The notes under the pieces were generated by a model. That model did no database searches. It saw only the letters and a program-made list of their open reading frames with translations, and was not told the DNA's origin. Positions 1-8,819 of a DNA stretch of 64,000 nt are shown in pieces. A program made the translations under genes and the position numbers. Every line of letters begins with the position of its first letter. The stretch's first letter is position 1. This DNA is from Flavobacterium sp. (GTDB lineage Bacteria; Bacteroidota; Bacteroidia; Flavobacteriales; Flavobacteriaceae): contig NZ_JAQVCH010000008.1 of the NCBI RefSeq assembly GCF_028689845.1, forward strand, positions 36,858 through 100,857. Direction: 5' to 3'.

Positions 1-1
1 C

Positions 2-2356
2 GGTAGTAGTCAAGGGCCAACAGACGATTTTAGAATTAAACCAGATATCGCCGGAAATGGAACTGGTCTTTATTCTACTACAAGTACTGGAGATACAAAT
101 TATACTACTTTGTCGGGTACTTCCATGGCGAGTCCGAATGTGATGGGAACACTATTGCTTGTTCAGCAACATTTTAATAATGTGAATCAAAAATTTATGC
201 GTTCTTCCACCTTAAAAGCATTGGCTTGTCACACCGCCGATGATGCAGGAAATGCTGGCCCAGATGCAAAATTTGGTTGGGGATTGCTCAATGCCAAAGC
301 AGCTGCCAATGCCATTACGAATAACGGTTTAAATACTTGGATTTCAGAAGAAAGTTTAAATAACAATCAAAGTTTTACAATGACTGTCAAATCAACTGCT
401 GGGGCACCATTAGTCGCCACTATTTGTTGGACAGACGTTCCGGGACTAGCAAATTCAGGCATTTTAAACAATGTAACGCCGGCTTTGGTCAATGATTTAG
501 ACATCCGAATTACACAAGGTGGAGAAACTTATTATCCATGGCGATTGCTTCCAAACGCCACTTCATTAGCGGTTAGAAATGGCGATAATTTTGTGGATAC
601 GGTAGAAACAATTAAAATTGACAATGCAAACGGTGGAGATTATACCATAACTATAACTCATAAAGGAACTTTAGTTGACAATGAACAAGCTTTTGGATTA
701 GTAATTTCAGGTATTAATTCTACTTTTGGAATGATTCCTCTTGGCTATAATCAAGTAAAATGTTCCAATGAGGAAGCTACTTTTCCTTTTAATTTAACGG
801 GTAATGCTAACGCAAATGTTACGTTGTCTGTCGTAAACGCTCCAGCTGGGGCAACTATCAATTTTAGTACCAATCCGTTAAGTTCAAACGGTCAATTCAC
901 GATGACCGTTTCTAATTTATCCAATGTGATTCCTGGTAATTATGCTATTGGGGTTGTGGGAACAAATGGAACAGAAACTGAAACACGTTATGTAAACCTG
1001 CGAATTTTGAGTAATGAGTTTGGCCCAATTACCGCTATTTATCCAAGCAATGGACAAAAAACATTACCTGCAACTTTTAATTTAACTTGGCAAGCCGACC
1101 CAAATTCAGAAAATTACATGGTAGAAGTGGCTACCGATTTTGACTTTAATTCAATCATTATCTCCGAAACCACGCAAAACACGAGCCTTTCGATTTCGAA
1201 TTTAATGAGTAAAACCGTTTATTATTGGCGAGTTAAACCAAGTAACCAATGTGGGTTTGCAACTAATTTTGCTGTTGCAAGCTTTCAAACTGGGATTTTA
1301 AATTGTCAAAATCAATTTATAGGAACCGATCTTTCTGATGCAACGATTGGAAATGTAGCCAATTCTTTAGCTTCAATTCCGGTTACCGTTTCTGGTGGAT
1401 TTGTAATTGGCGATGTAAATGTTTCCCTTGCCATTACGCACACATGGGTTCAAGATATGACAATTTATTTGGATGGTCCAGCAGCAATTGGAAGCCCTAG
1501 AATTATCTTGTTTCAAGAAGCTTGTGCTGGCGAAGACGATATTGACGCAGTTGTAGACGATGCCGGAGGCGAAGTACAATGTACGGTAAACCCAACTCCC
1601 GCTATCGTAGGGACCGTTAAACCCGTTCAGTTTTTAAGCTCATTAAACGGCTTGAATGCGGATGGGATTTGGAAATTACAAGTTATAGATAATCATAATG
1701 GAGATGGTGGAGCCATTACTGAATTTTCTTTGGATTTTTGTAGTGTAAATCCAGTTGCGAATTTAATGACGCTTACAAATACAGGTATAATAACCACGGT
1801 TTCTACTGATAAAATTATTTTTAACACCGAATTAAATGCAAATACGCCATTTCAAACCGCAGCAACTCAAAAATACACGTTAGTTACTTTACCAGAACTT
1901 GGAATGATCAAAAAAGACGGAATTCCATTAACTTTAGGGAATTCTTTCACGCAAAGTGAAATCAATTTAGGAAAAATAAGCTATGAAAATAGTCAAATTT
2001 CTGCTGGAATAGATTCTTTTAAAGTAGATGTTTTGAATAATACTTCAGGCTGGTATCCTAATACAACCGTAAACATTATTATAGAAGAAAACTTAAGTGT
2101 TTCCGAAAACACATTGAATTTAGTAAAGATTTATCCTAATCCAACAAAAGGTTTCGTTTCTATTCAATTGCCTTCAGTAGTAAGTGGAGAAAGTAAAATT
2201 AGCTTGATTGACATACAAGGAAGAACAATCTTTTCTAAAGAAAACAATCAACAAACTACTCAAATTGATTTAAGTCATTTAACAGATGGCATCTATTTTA
2301 TTTCTTTAACCTACCAAAATCAAAAAGTAGTTAAAAAAATAATTCTTAAAAAATAG
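2..2356 (+). CDS. Subtilisin-like (S8) serine protease with T9SS sorting domain, 5' end outside window
   Basis: This is the C-terminal part of a large secreted protease. The reading frame is open from base 2, so the gene begins upstream of the window. The first residues contain the S8 catalytic-serine motif GTSMASP, with the Ser codon at 122-124, preceded by the family-typical IKPDI stretch. Downstream come a fibronectin-III-like region (about nt 1020-1300), a proprotein-convertase P-domain-like region (about 1320-1740), a cadherin/CSPG-like repeat (about 1750-2085) and a T9SS type A sorting domain (from about 2125, starting KIYPNPT and ending KKIILKK). The protein is inferred to be exported by T9SS to the cell surface or medium, with the last ~75 residues acting as the signal. 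The Asp and His of the triad lie outside the window. Family assignment is firm; the substrate is unknown. Confidence 0.93.
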   Translation, partial: GSSQGPTDDFRIKPDIAGNGTGLYSTTSTGDTNYTTLSGTSMASPNVMGTLLLVQQHFNNVNQKFMRSSTLKALACHTADDAGNAGPDAKFGWGLLNAKAAANAITNNGLNTWISEESLNNNQSFTMTVKSTAGAPLVATICWTDVPGLANSGILNNVTPALVNDLDIRITQGGETYYPWRLLPNATSLAVRNGDNFVDTVETIKIDNANGGDYTITITHKGTLVDNEQAFGLVISGINSTFGMIPLGYNQVKCSNEEATFPFNLTGNANANVTLSVVNAPAGATINFSTNPLSSNGQFTMTVSNLSNVIPGNYAIGVVGTNGTETETRYVNLRILSNEFGPITAIYPSNGQKTLPATFNLTWQADPNSENYMVEVATDFDFNSIIISETTQNTSLSISNLMSKTVYYWRVKPSNQCGFATNFAVASFQTGILNCQNQFIGTDLSDATIGNVANSLASIPVTVSGGFVIGDVNVSLAITHTWVQDMTIYLDGPAAIGSPRIILFQEACAGEDDIDAVVDDAGGEVQCTVNPTPAIVGTVKPVQFLSSLNGLNADGIWKLQVIDNHNGDGGAITEFSLDFCSVNPVANLMTLTNTGIITTVSTDKIIFNTELNANTPFQTAATQKYTLVTLPELGMIKKDGIPLTLGNSFTQSEINLGKISYENSQISAGIDSFKVDVLNNTSGWYPNTTVNIIIEENLSVSENTLNLVKIYPNPTKGFVSIQLPSVVSGESKISLIDIQGRTIFSKENNQQTTQIDLSHLTDGIYFISLTYQNQKVVKKIILKK

Positions 2357-2370
2357 AATTATAATAAAAA

Positions 2371-2406
2371 GAGGAAATCATTCCGTTAAACATGAATGAT
2401 TTCCTC
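2371..2406. terminator. Bidirectional terminator between protease and exonuclease genes
   Basis: A 12-bp perfect inverted repeat (GAGGAAATCATT at 2371-2382, AATGATTTCCTC at 2395-2406) lies between two convergent genes, with A-rich sequence on its left. Its right arm is the last coding sequence of the minus-strand exonuclease gene. Its position suits termination from both sides. Confidence 0.7.
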
Positions 2407-3099
2407 TTCTATTAATAAATCCTCTCTTCTTAACCGCAAGAAAACTTGTGCCACGGCAATGACGTCTTTTTCACAATACGTAATTATTCTATCAAGATCT
2501 TTGTCTACATAATAAACATAGGCCACTTCGCTACCATCAATATCATCTTTAGGAGATGGAATCTGAAGTACTTTGGTGAGCAATCGCATCGAAGTATAAT
2601 GCTTATAATCACCAAATTTCCATAGTTCCATCGTATCTAAATGCGGAACTTCCCAAGGTTTTTTGCCAAATAAATTCAATTTTGCAGGAATTTCAATTTG
2701 ATTAATAATCATTCGCCTGGCGATAAATGGAAAATCAAATTCTTTGGCATTGTGACCACATAAAACATGCTGTGGTTGATTAAAATGATTGTTCAATAAA
2801 TTACTAAAATCTTTTAAAATCTTTTTTTCATCCCCAAAAAAAGTAGTTACGCGAAAGGAACGCACATCTGCTTTAGTAATAAAATAACCAACCGAAATAC
2901 AAATAATTTTACCAAACTCAGCCCAAATACCCGCTCGGTCATAAAATTCTTCGGGTGAAAATTCTTCTTTGCGTTGGTATTGCGTTTTGGATTCAAAAAG
3001 ATATTGCTTTTCTTCATCAAGCAATTTGAAATTTTCTACTTCGGGAACGGTTTCTATATCCAGAAATAAAATGTTGTCGAGTTTAATTTTTTCTATCAT
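2386..3099 (-). CDS. 3'-5' exonuclease, PolB-exonuclease-like (DnaQ fold)
   Basis: Predicted 3'-5' exonuclease of the family related to the proofreading domain of DNA polymerase B, about 237 residues. The Exo I motif LDIET supplies Asp14 and Glu16 near the N terminus. Exo II is seen in CGHNAKEFDFPF, and Exo III in the C-terminal YCEKDVIAV. These acidic residues would bind two metal ions in a ribonuclease-H-like fold. I chose the ATG at 3099; two codons upstream there is only a TTG. The 3' end forms half of the convergent terminator. The gene stands alone, so its DNA repair or processing role is inferred from the family. Confidence 0.85.
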   Translation of the reverse strand: MIEKIKLDNILFLDIETVPEVENFKLLDEEKQYLFESKTQYQRKEEFSPEEFYDRAGIWAEFGKIICISVGYFITKADVRSFRVTTFFGDEKKILKDFSNLLNNHFNQPQHVLCGHNAKEFDFPFIARRMIINQIEIPAKLNLFGKKPWEVPHLDTMELWKFGDYKHYTSMRLLTKVLQIPSPKDDIDGSEVAYVYYVDKDLDRIITYCEKDVIAVAQVFLRLRREDLLIEEEIIHV

Positions 3100-3190
3100 G
3101 GCCAACTAGTTTACTTTTATAAAAGTAAAAAAAAGAAGCATAGAAAATTCAATCCGTATATAAAAAATAGGTGAATACCGAAAATAAAAA

Positions 3191-3216
3191 AACACCTTAA
3201 CGAGAAGGTGTTTTTT
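3191..3216. terminator. Terminator-like hairpin
   Basis: Stem AACACCTT (3191-3198) pairs with AAGGTGTT (3205-3212) around a 6-nt loop. There is a run of A on the left and T on the right, so it could work in either direction. It lies upstream of the exonuclease gene with no intact gene next to it, which suggests it belonged to a gene now lost. Confidence 0.6.
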
Positions 3217-3506
3217 AACTACTTTTATCAATTGGTGGATGGAGAGTGTTATTTTGGAATAAAAGGTAGGAAAAATGGTTTTATTAACCAAATTGGCATT
3301 GGATTGGAGAAAAAAGATAGTGCTTTGGGCATAAATAAAACACTACAATCACAAAGGATGGTAATTTTTATGGAAGGATTTCTTTTAATTGTTCAAATTG
3401 TCTTGGAGCAACAACTATAAATGAAAGTACAGGTAGAACTACTTTTAAGAAATTTACAATGAACAAATCTAAAGGCTGGTGCGAGCACAATATCATTAAA
3501 TTATGA
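3208..3506 (+). pseudogene. Possible frameshifted gene remnant of unknown family
   Basis: Two protein-like stretches lie in different frames. The first (about 3208-3340) includes GFINQIGIGLEKKDSALGIN. The second (about 3336-3506) includes NTTITKDGNFYGRIS, SNCLGATTINES and GWCEHNIIKL, ending at TGA 3504-3506. Joining them by a frameshift near 3335-3345 would give one plausible polypeptide. There is no clear start codon or ribosome-binding region, and I do not recognise the family. It may be chance, but the second segment has the residue mix of real coding sequence. Confidence 0.3.
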
Positions 3507-3532
3507 ATCTTTACGATTTAGAAAATAAAAAA

Positions 3533-3643
3533 TGGTTCTCGCGGAGACGCAGAGCCGCAAATTTTAAAATATTTTTTTGGCGACTTTGCGAAAAAAAATA
3601 AGCTCAACTTAATGACATTAGGTGCGAGCGAGACGCTTGCACC
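3533..3643. repeat. Degenerate REP-like palindromic elements
   Basis: This non-coding stretch holds two palindrome-like units. One is TTCTCGCGGAGACGCAGAGC, with a degraded mate around GGCGACTTTGCGAAAA (about 3536-3597). The second is an imperfect 10-bp inverted repeat, GGTGCGAGCG then CGCTTGCACC with a 3-nt loop (3621-3643, one mismatch). Sequences of this style (gagacgcagagccgc, tttggcgactttgcg) are familiar as dispersed intergenic repeats in flavobacteria. The rest of 3507-3753 shows no gene. Confidence 0.5.
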
Positions 3644-3753
3644 CACGCTATCCTTAGTGTTCTGAATTAGCACTGAGCTCTGTGTATTCTATGACATTCG
3701 CAGAGCATCGTGCAAACGAGAGGACTCCCTGGAGCTGTGATAAAAAAGTTTTC

Positions 3754-5133
3754 TTAATTTAACACCACTTTTTTAATAATCTCCCTATTCTCTGATACTA
3801 TTTTAAACACATAAACTCCTCGACTCCATTGAGCCACAGGAATAGCTAGTTGACCACTAAAACCAATGGTTTTAGTTTGATACATCAATCTGCCGTTAAG
3901 GTCAAACACCTCAAATTTAGCATTAGGTAGTTCATTATAAGTAAATTGAACTACATCTTGAGCAGGATTAGGAAAAAAAGAAACACTCCCTTTTTCATCA
4001 TCAAAATCAGCAACACCCAACGTGCACAACGCGTTGTTTTGTAACGGCACATTACTGCCTTGATTGAGTGTGCCATTGCCAAACTGACCAAAATCATTAC
4101 TACCCCATACCCATACTGTACCATCGGTTTTTACACCTACGGTAGTGGTAGCACCTTGTGCATATATCCTATCCCAATTATTATCAGTCCCTATTTGGGT
4201 AGGTACATTTCGATTTTCAAAAGTGCCATCACCGAGTTGACCTTCTTCATTTCTACCCCAAGCCCATAACGTACCATCGGTTTTGATGCCGTATGATCTT
4301 AAGGAACCTACTGCAAAATCTTTCCAAGTATCGGTTGTAATTTGATAAGGGGTTAAACTACCGTTAAATTGACCATTACCTACTTGACCATAGCTACCAC
4401 TACCCCATGCCCATAAAGTGCCATCCGTTTTTTGAGCTAAAATAAAAAACACTCCTGCCTTTATTTTGCTCCAATTATCCGAAGGCCCTTGTGAAAGACT
4501 ATATACAAAATTCCCTAAAAAGCCTAATATGACATTACTATTGTACCCACAACCCCAAAATGTACCATCATTTTTTAGTACAAATGTACCGGAATCTGTA
4601 ACTGCAACATCTACCCAATGGTTATCAGTCCCAATTTGAATAGGGGTGAGTTGGCTTAAATTATTATTACCTTGTCCTTGCCCTAGCTCATAATCGTTGT
4701 TTTGACCCCAACCCCAGAGCGTGCCGTCTTCTTTTAAACCAACCGTGTGGGTAGGTGAACCCACTATTTTCATCCAATTAGTGGCTGAGCCTATTTGGGT
4801 GATTACATTGGTGGAACTAGTTGAATTAATACCAAGACTACCAAAACTATTACTGCCTGTAGCCCAAAGGGTACCATTTTGTTTTATAAAAAAACTTCTT
4901 AAATAACCCCCAAATACTTCTTTCCAAACTTGAAGATTACTTACACTAGATGGGGTAAGTGTATAATTGCCCGATTGATTAGCCAACTCTCCGGTTTGAT
5001 TGCTGCCAAACCCCCAAATACTATTATCAGATTTTAAAAGTAGTACATGAGCATCGCCTGTTGAAATTTTTTGATAACATTGGGCATTAATTAAACAATT
5101 GAATAAAATAATAAGGTAGGATAACTTTTTCAT
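3754..5133 (-). CDS. Secreted RCC1-repeat protein with T9SS sorting domain
   Basis: Secreted protein built of RCC1 (regulator of chromosome condensation) repeats, which normally fold into a seven-bladed propeller. The repeats show as recurring units such as DGTLWAWG, DGTLWGWG and DGTVWVWG spaced about 50 residues apart over residues ~20-370. A T9SS type A domain follows (VSFFPNPAQD through NREIIKKVVLN). The N terminus MKKLSYLIILFNCLINAQ is a Sec signal peptide, so I placed the start at the Met at 5133 and not at an upstream Met eight codons earlier. Its partner is unknown; bacterial extracellular RCC1 proteins are mostly uncharacterised. It lies next to a decayed T9SS gene on the same strand. 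Confidence 0.88.
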   Translation of the reverse strand: MKKLSYLIILFNCLINAQCYQKISTGDAHVLLLKSDNSIWGFGSNQTGELANQSGNYTLTPSSVSNLQVWKEVFGGYLRSFFIKQNGTLWATGSNSFGSLGINSTSSTNVITQIGSATNWMKIVGSPTHTVGLKEDGTLWGWGQNNDYELGQGQGNNNLSQLTPIQIGTDNHWVDVAVTDSGTFVLKNDGTFWGCGYNSNVILGFLGNFVYSLSQGPSDNWSKIKAGVFFILAQKTDGTLWAWGSGSYGQVGNGQFNGSLTPYQITTDTWKDFAVGSLRSYGIKTDGTLWAWGRNEEGQLGDGTFENRNVPTQIGTDNNWDRIYAQGATTTVGVKTDGTVWVWGSNDFGQFGNGTLNQGSNVPLQNNALCTLGVADFDDEKGSVSFFPNPAQDVVQFTYNELPNAKFEVFDLNGRLMYQTKTIGFSGQLAIPVAQWSRGVYVFKIVSENREIIKKVVLN

Positions 5134-5193
5134 AGTACTAAGTGGTATAAAAAACATGGCCTAAGGATATTAGGTCATGTTTTGGATAACTAA

Positions 5194-5882
5194 TTAATTT
5201 TTAATCACTTTAAAATAAGTAATATATTCTTTGTTTGACCATAACTTTAGCAAATAAATGCCTTGTGGTAAATGTTCCATAGTTATAGTGGTTTCGGAAA
5301 TTTTTGGAGGTAACTTTTTTTCAATAAGTAGTTGCCCTCTCAGGTCAAACAACTGGTAATTATCGATAGGATACTAGACAAGTTGGTGAAATTTATATTT
5401 TGCGGAAGGCATGATGACAAACTGTTTATATCAAGTGACAGGTCATTGTTAATAGTAAAGTCTGCCTTTGGTTTAGCTGCTTTTTCTATACAAAGTGTGT
5501 TTGAATAAAACACATTATTCACAGTATATTCAACAGTAAGACTTCCACTATTTCCATCATCCCATAAAATTTTGATCTCACTATTATTTTGGCTTAAAAT
5601 TATTCCACCAGCAATTATCCATAATATACTTACATTTAATGGTGCATTAATAAGTTCAAAATTTGAAATGCTTGACTGACATACTAAAAGGCATTGCGAA
5701 TTTTCGAAATCTTCCAAAAATAAACCATCTCTCTCAGATTCTTCCCAAATTTGACAAGCATTACTGTTATCCCAACTTAGATAAATCCCGGTGTTTTGAT
5801 TTTGTGACCAAGCACTAATCGCAATTAAAAAAGTTGCTATAGTGCAACTACATGTGATGATTTTAGATAGCTGATTTCTCAT
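5194..5882 (-). pseudogene. Frameshifted T9SS cargo gene with probable internal deletion
   Basis: The reading frame starts at 5882 with a signal peptide (IITCSCTIATFLIAISAWSQ), followed by a ~150-residue ectodomain that enters a PKD-like segment (SCLPQNINFTNLSS). It stops at 5340-5342. Just before that stop, about 5370, a second frame takes over that reads NYQLFDLRGQLLIEKKL and then GIYLLKLWSNKEYITYFKVIKN, an ordinary T9SS C-terminal domain ending at TAA 5194-5196. The body between PKD and sorting domain is too short, so an out-of-frame internal deletion is the simplest reading. The surviving product would lack its export signal for the outer membrane and is probably non-functional. Confidence 0.75.
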
Positions 5883-6029
5883 AACGTGACTAATTTATTG
5901 CAATCAAAAAAATTAATAAACTTTGCTAAAATTATGAAAAAAAAACTAAACAACTTTTTTAATTATTTAATCACGAATAAGTTAAAAATAAGTTTCGCAC
6001 TTGATTAGTTTTGTTTAAAATTTAAAAGT

Positions 6030-6180
6030 TTAATTAAAACTCCAATGTTTATAATCCTCATTTTTTTCTAAAAGGTTTTCAAGTTCATCGGGTAAATTGG
6101 GATAAATACCTGTTCCCAAAAGTCTTCCTCTGAAAAGCTCCTCAAATGTCTGACTGAGAAACTGCTGAATTTTATATACA
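6030..6180 (-). pseudogene. 3' remnant of an unidentified gene
   Basis: On the minus strand about 48 codons read QQFLSQTFEELFRG, LLGTGIYPNLPDELEN and EDYKHWSFN, ending in TAA at 6030-6032. The composition is typical of soluble protein, but there is no start codon and the frame runs straight back into the terminator of the next gene. I read it as the tail of a gene whose front was deleted. I do not recognise the family. The rest of 5883-6237 is A+T-rich and shows no gene. Confidence 0.4.
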
Positions 6181-6182
6181 AA

Positions 6183-6210
6183 AAAACCACCTTAAGGAGA
6201 AGGTGGTTTT
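6183..6210 (-). terminator. Terminator of the DUF1573 gene
   Basis: An 11-bp perfect inverted repeat AAAACCACCTT (6183-6193) / AAGGTGGTTTT (6200-6210) with a 6-nt loop, 28 nt beyond the stop of the DUF1573 gene. On the minus strand it ends in a T run. Its design (CCTT-A-A-x-GAG-AAGG) resembles the hairpin at 3191-3216. Confidence 0.8.
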
Positions 6211-6237
6211 TAACGAATTATAATTTAGTAGATAGTA

Positions 6238-6693
6238 TTATTGTTTTACCGTTTCCTCAGTTAAAACTTTTCCTTTAATTGTAAGTACTTTTGGCACTTC
6301 ATTTTCATTTAAAGAAACAGTTACTGTTTTAGAAAAAGCTCCTGGACTTGCAGCATTATAAGTTGCTGTAATTGTTCCTTTTTCTCCTGGTTTGATTGGC
6401 GTTTTAGTATAATTTGTTGCTGTACAACCACAAGATGCTTTTACATTAGTTACTAAAACGGTTTGTTTAGTAGTATTCACAAATGAAAAATCATGAGAAA
6501 CAGGTTTTCCTTTTTCAAGATCACCGAAATCATGAACTTCTTCTTTCCATTTTACTGGAGTGGTTGGTTTTTGTGCAGCTGGTGTTGTTGTAATTGCTGG
6601 TGTAAGCTCAGCTTTCTTTTCTTGAGCATTTGTAGTTACTGAAAACAAAGCAGTTGCAGCAAATACAAATAAGGTTACTTTTAATGATTTCAT
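6238..6693 (-). CDS. DUF1573 domain-containing secreted protein
   Basis: A 151-residue exported protein. Residues 1-24 are a signal peptide ending TTNAQ. A low-complexity Thr/Pro/Ala linker follows, then a DUF1573 domain (about 50-145) beginning EEVHDFGDLEKGKPVSHDF. It contains the conserved KASCGCTATNY (residues 85-95) and PGEKGTITATYN. DUF1573 has an Ig/ASPM-SPD-2-Hydin-like beta fold and is abundant in Bacteroidota; its biochemical role is not established. It is monocistronic, with its own terminator and a TAnnTTTG box 43 nt upstream. Confidence 0.9.
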   Translation of the reverse strand: MKSLKVTLFVFAATALFSVTTNAQEKKAELTPAITTTPAAQKPTTPVKWKEEVHDFGDLEKGKPVSHDFSFVNTTKQTVLVTNVKASCGCTATNYTKTPIKPGEKGTITATYNAASPGAFSKTVTVSLNENEVPKVLTIKGKVLTEETVKQ

Positions 6694-6735
6694 AAATTTT
6701 ATTTTTTAATTTTTGATTAATTCATTTGAACATAG

Positions 6736-6743
6736 CAAATATA
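6736..6743 (-). promoter_or_regulatory. Putative -7 element (TATATTTG) for the DUF1573 gene
   Basis: On the minus strand the sequence reads TATATTTG, matching the Bacteroidota TAnnTTTG consensus, about 43 nt before the ATG at 6693. I see no good -33 TTTG at the usual spacing, so the call is tentative. Confidence 0.4.
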
Positions 6744-6838
6744 TTCAGAAGAAAGTAGATATTTGTTAAGCACATGCTAAGTTTTGTTAATGACATGTTA
6801 ATCGCTTAAAAATCTACTAAACAATAACAGACTGTTAG

Positions 6839-6846
6839 TAGTTTTG
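6839..6846 (+). promoter_or_regulatory. Putative -7 element (TAGTTTTG) for the two-component operon
   Basis: TAGTTTTG fits TAnnTTTG and lies 23 nt upstream of the proposed TTG start of the histidine kinase gene. No convincing -33 motif is seen. Confidence 0.35.
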
Positions 6847-6869
6847 TTAGGATTAAAACTTTTTATAAT

Positions 6870-8138
6870 TTGAAATTTACTCGTTTAAATAGCATCATAT
6901 TTGTTGGTCTCTTATCTATTGTAGGGGTTTTGATTATGCAATTGCTTATGCTTAATCGTGCTTATTCGTTAGAGAAAAAAGACATGGAAGACAAAATCCA
7001 TTTTGCTTTACAAGATGTGGTTAAACGCATTTATCGAGATAACAAAACAGAGTTAACCATCACCAATCAAATAAAAAAAATTACAGACGATTATTATATC
7101 GTCAATATTGATGATGTTTTTGAGCATCAAGTCTTGGAATATTACTTAAAATCAGAATTTCAAAAAGTAAAATTAGGTTTAGATTATGAATATGCCATCT
7201 ATAACTGTGGTACAGACGAAATGATTTATGGCAACTATGTTTCTGATGATGGTAAAAACCCTGAAAAATGTGAAAATTGCTTTCCAAAAAATGAAGCATT
7301 AATCTATTATTTTGGGATTCGTTTTCCGGATTTACAACAAAAATTCATTACTTCGTTAGGTCAATATTGGATTTATACGGGCATTTTATTCTTTGTTTTA
7401 ATCATCTATGTTTATTCTGTTTTTCTTTTATTAAAACAAAAGAAATACACCGAATTACAAACTGATTTCATCAATAATATGACGCATGAATTTAAAACGC
7501 CGCTTTCTTCCATTTTGATAGCTTCGCAATATGCATCTTCTCAAGAAGAGATTATAAGCAATCCGAAGTTGGCCAAATACATGCAAATTATCATCAACCA
7601 GAGCCATAAACTCAATCATCATATTGAACGTATTTTAAATGTAGCCAAAGGCGATGCAAAATGGATTGAATTAGATATAAAAGAAATCAACCTTAAGGAA
7701 ACACTCGAATTAGTCAAAGAAAATGCGTTGTTAAAATCAAGTAAGCAAAGTACAATCACTATCGAAATTCCAACAAATTGTATTGTTTTAGCAGATGAAT
7801 TTCATTTTTATAACATTTTGATTAATATTGTAGATAATGCTATTAAGTACAGTGGCGATGCTCCTTTGATTCTGATAAAATCAAATTTAACTTCAAAAGG
7901 AGTTACGCTCTCCTTTTCTGACCAAGGAACAGGGATTGCTAACCAACATTTAGAGTATGTTTTTGATAAGTTTTATCGTGTACCGCGAGAAAACAAAAAA
8001 GATATTGAAGGATTTGGAATTGGTTTATTTTATGTAAAAAAAATTGTCGATTTACACCATTGGAAAATTAAAATTATAAATAACGAAGGACCAGGAATCA
8101 CAGTTTCCATTTTAATTCCGAAAAAAGACATCGTATGA
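6870..8138 (+). CDS. Membrane sensor histidine kinase
   Basis: Sensor kinase of a two-component system, 422 residues. Transmembrane helices lie at about 8-28 and 168-188 and enclose a periplasmic sensor region of ~140 residues with three cysteines (Cys113, 134, 137, the last two as CENC). The HisKA dimerisation domain has its phosphoacceptor His206 in NMTHEFKTPLSS, and the HATPase domain shows the N box NIVDNAIKYSG and G boxes DQGTGIA and GFGIGLF. I accept the TTG start at 6870 because it places the signal-anchor helix at the N terminus. The gene overlaps the response regulator by 4 bp (ATGA), implying translational coupling. Size and layout recall RprX-like kinases of Bacteroidota; the signal is unknown. 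Confidence 0.92.
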   Translation: MKFTRLNSIIFVGLLSIVGVLIMQLLMLNRAYSLEKKDMEDKIHFALQDVVKRIYRDNKTELTITNQIKKITDDYYIVNIDDVFEHQVLEYYLKSEFQKVKLGLDYEYAIYNCGTDEMIYGNYVSDDGKNPEKCENCFPKNEALIYYFGIRFPDLQQKFITSLGQYWIYTGILFFVLIIYVYSVFLLLKQKKYTELQTDFINNMTHEFKTPLSSILIASQYASSQEEIISNPKLAKYMQIIINQSHKLNHHIERILNVAKGDAKWIELDIKEINLKETLELVKENALLKSSKQSTITIEIPTNCIVLADEFHFYNILINIVDNAIKYSGDAPLILIKSNLTSKGVTLSFSDQGTGIANQHLEYVFDKFYRVPRENKKDIEGFGIGLFYVKKIVDLHHWKIKIINNEGPGITVSILIPKKDIV

Positions 8139-8818
8139 CAAAAAAGAAAATATTGTATGTAGAAGATGATGAATCCTTAGGGTTTTTAACTGCTGATAGT
8201 TTAGAAAATCAATATGAGGTAAAACACTACACCAATGGAGAAACAGGTTTTAAGGCTTTTACAGAAGGAGAGTTTGATTTGTGCATTTTAGATGTCATGC
8301 TTCCGGATATGGACGGTTTTGAAATTGCAACGGAAATAAGGAAACGCAATCAAGAAATTCCGATTATTTTTCTTTCGGCAAAAACGATGAAAGAAGACCG
8401 AATTAAAGGCTTGAAATTAGGTGCAGATGACTATTTAGTGAAGCCGTATAGCATGGAGGAATTAACTTTAAAAATTGAAGTTTTTCTAAATCGAAGTCAT
8501 AAAACAAACACTAAATCAATTGACACCTATCAAATTGGACCCTTTTCATTTGACCCATCTAATTATTGTGTTTCTAAAGATAAAGAAGTGACTAATCTAA
8601 CTGAACGCGAAGCTGCTTTGCTTAAATTTTTCTTAGATAACAAAAACTCAGTGCTCAAACGCGAACGTATTTTACTGGAGCTTTGGGGAACCGATGATTA
8701 TTTTGTAGGACGAAGTTTAGACGTATTTATTTCCCGTTTACGAAAAATATTCAAAGAAGAAACCAACATTCGGATTGAAAACATTCCGCGTGTTGGTTTC
8801 AAATTAGTGATAGAATAA
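8135..8818 (+). CDS. OmpR-family response regulator
   Basis: Cognate regulator of the upstream kinase, 227 residues. The receiver domain (1-~118) has acidic residues Glu10-Asp11-Asp12, phosphoacceptor Asp53 in LDVMLPDMDGF and conserved Lys103 in LVKPY. The C-terminal winged-helix DNA-binding domain (~128-227) includes LTEREAALLKFFLDN, the recognition-helix region SLDVFISRLRKIF and the wing IENIPRVGFKLV. It shares a transcript with the kinase through a 4-bp overlap and ends 2 bp from the convergent cytochrome gene. The regulon is unknown. Confidence 0.95.
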   Translation: MTKKKILYVEDDESLGFLTADSLENQYEVKHYTNGETGFKAFTEGEFDLCILDVMLPDMDGFEIATEIRKRNQEIPIIFLSAKTMKEDRIKGLKLGADDYLVKPYSMEELTLKIEVFLNRSHKTNTKSIDTYQIGPFSFDPSNYCVSKDKEVTNLTEREAALLKFFLDNKNSVLKRERILLELWGTDDYFVGRSLDVFISRLRKIFKEETNIRIENIPRVGFKLVIE

Positions 8819-8819
8819 A

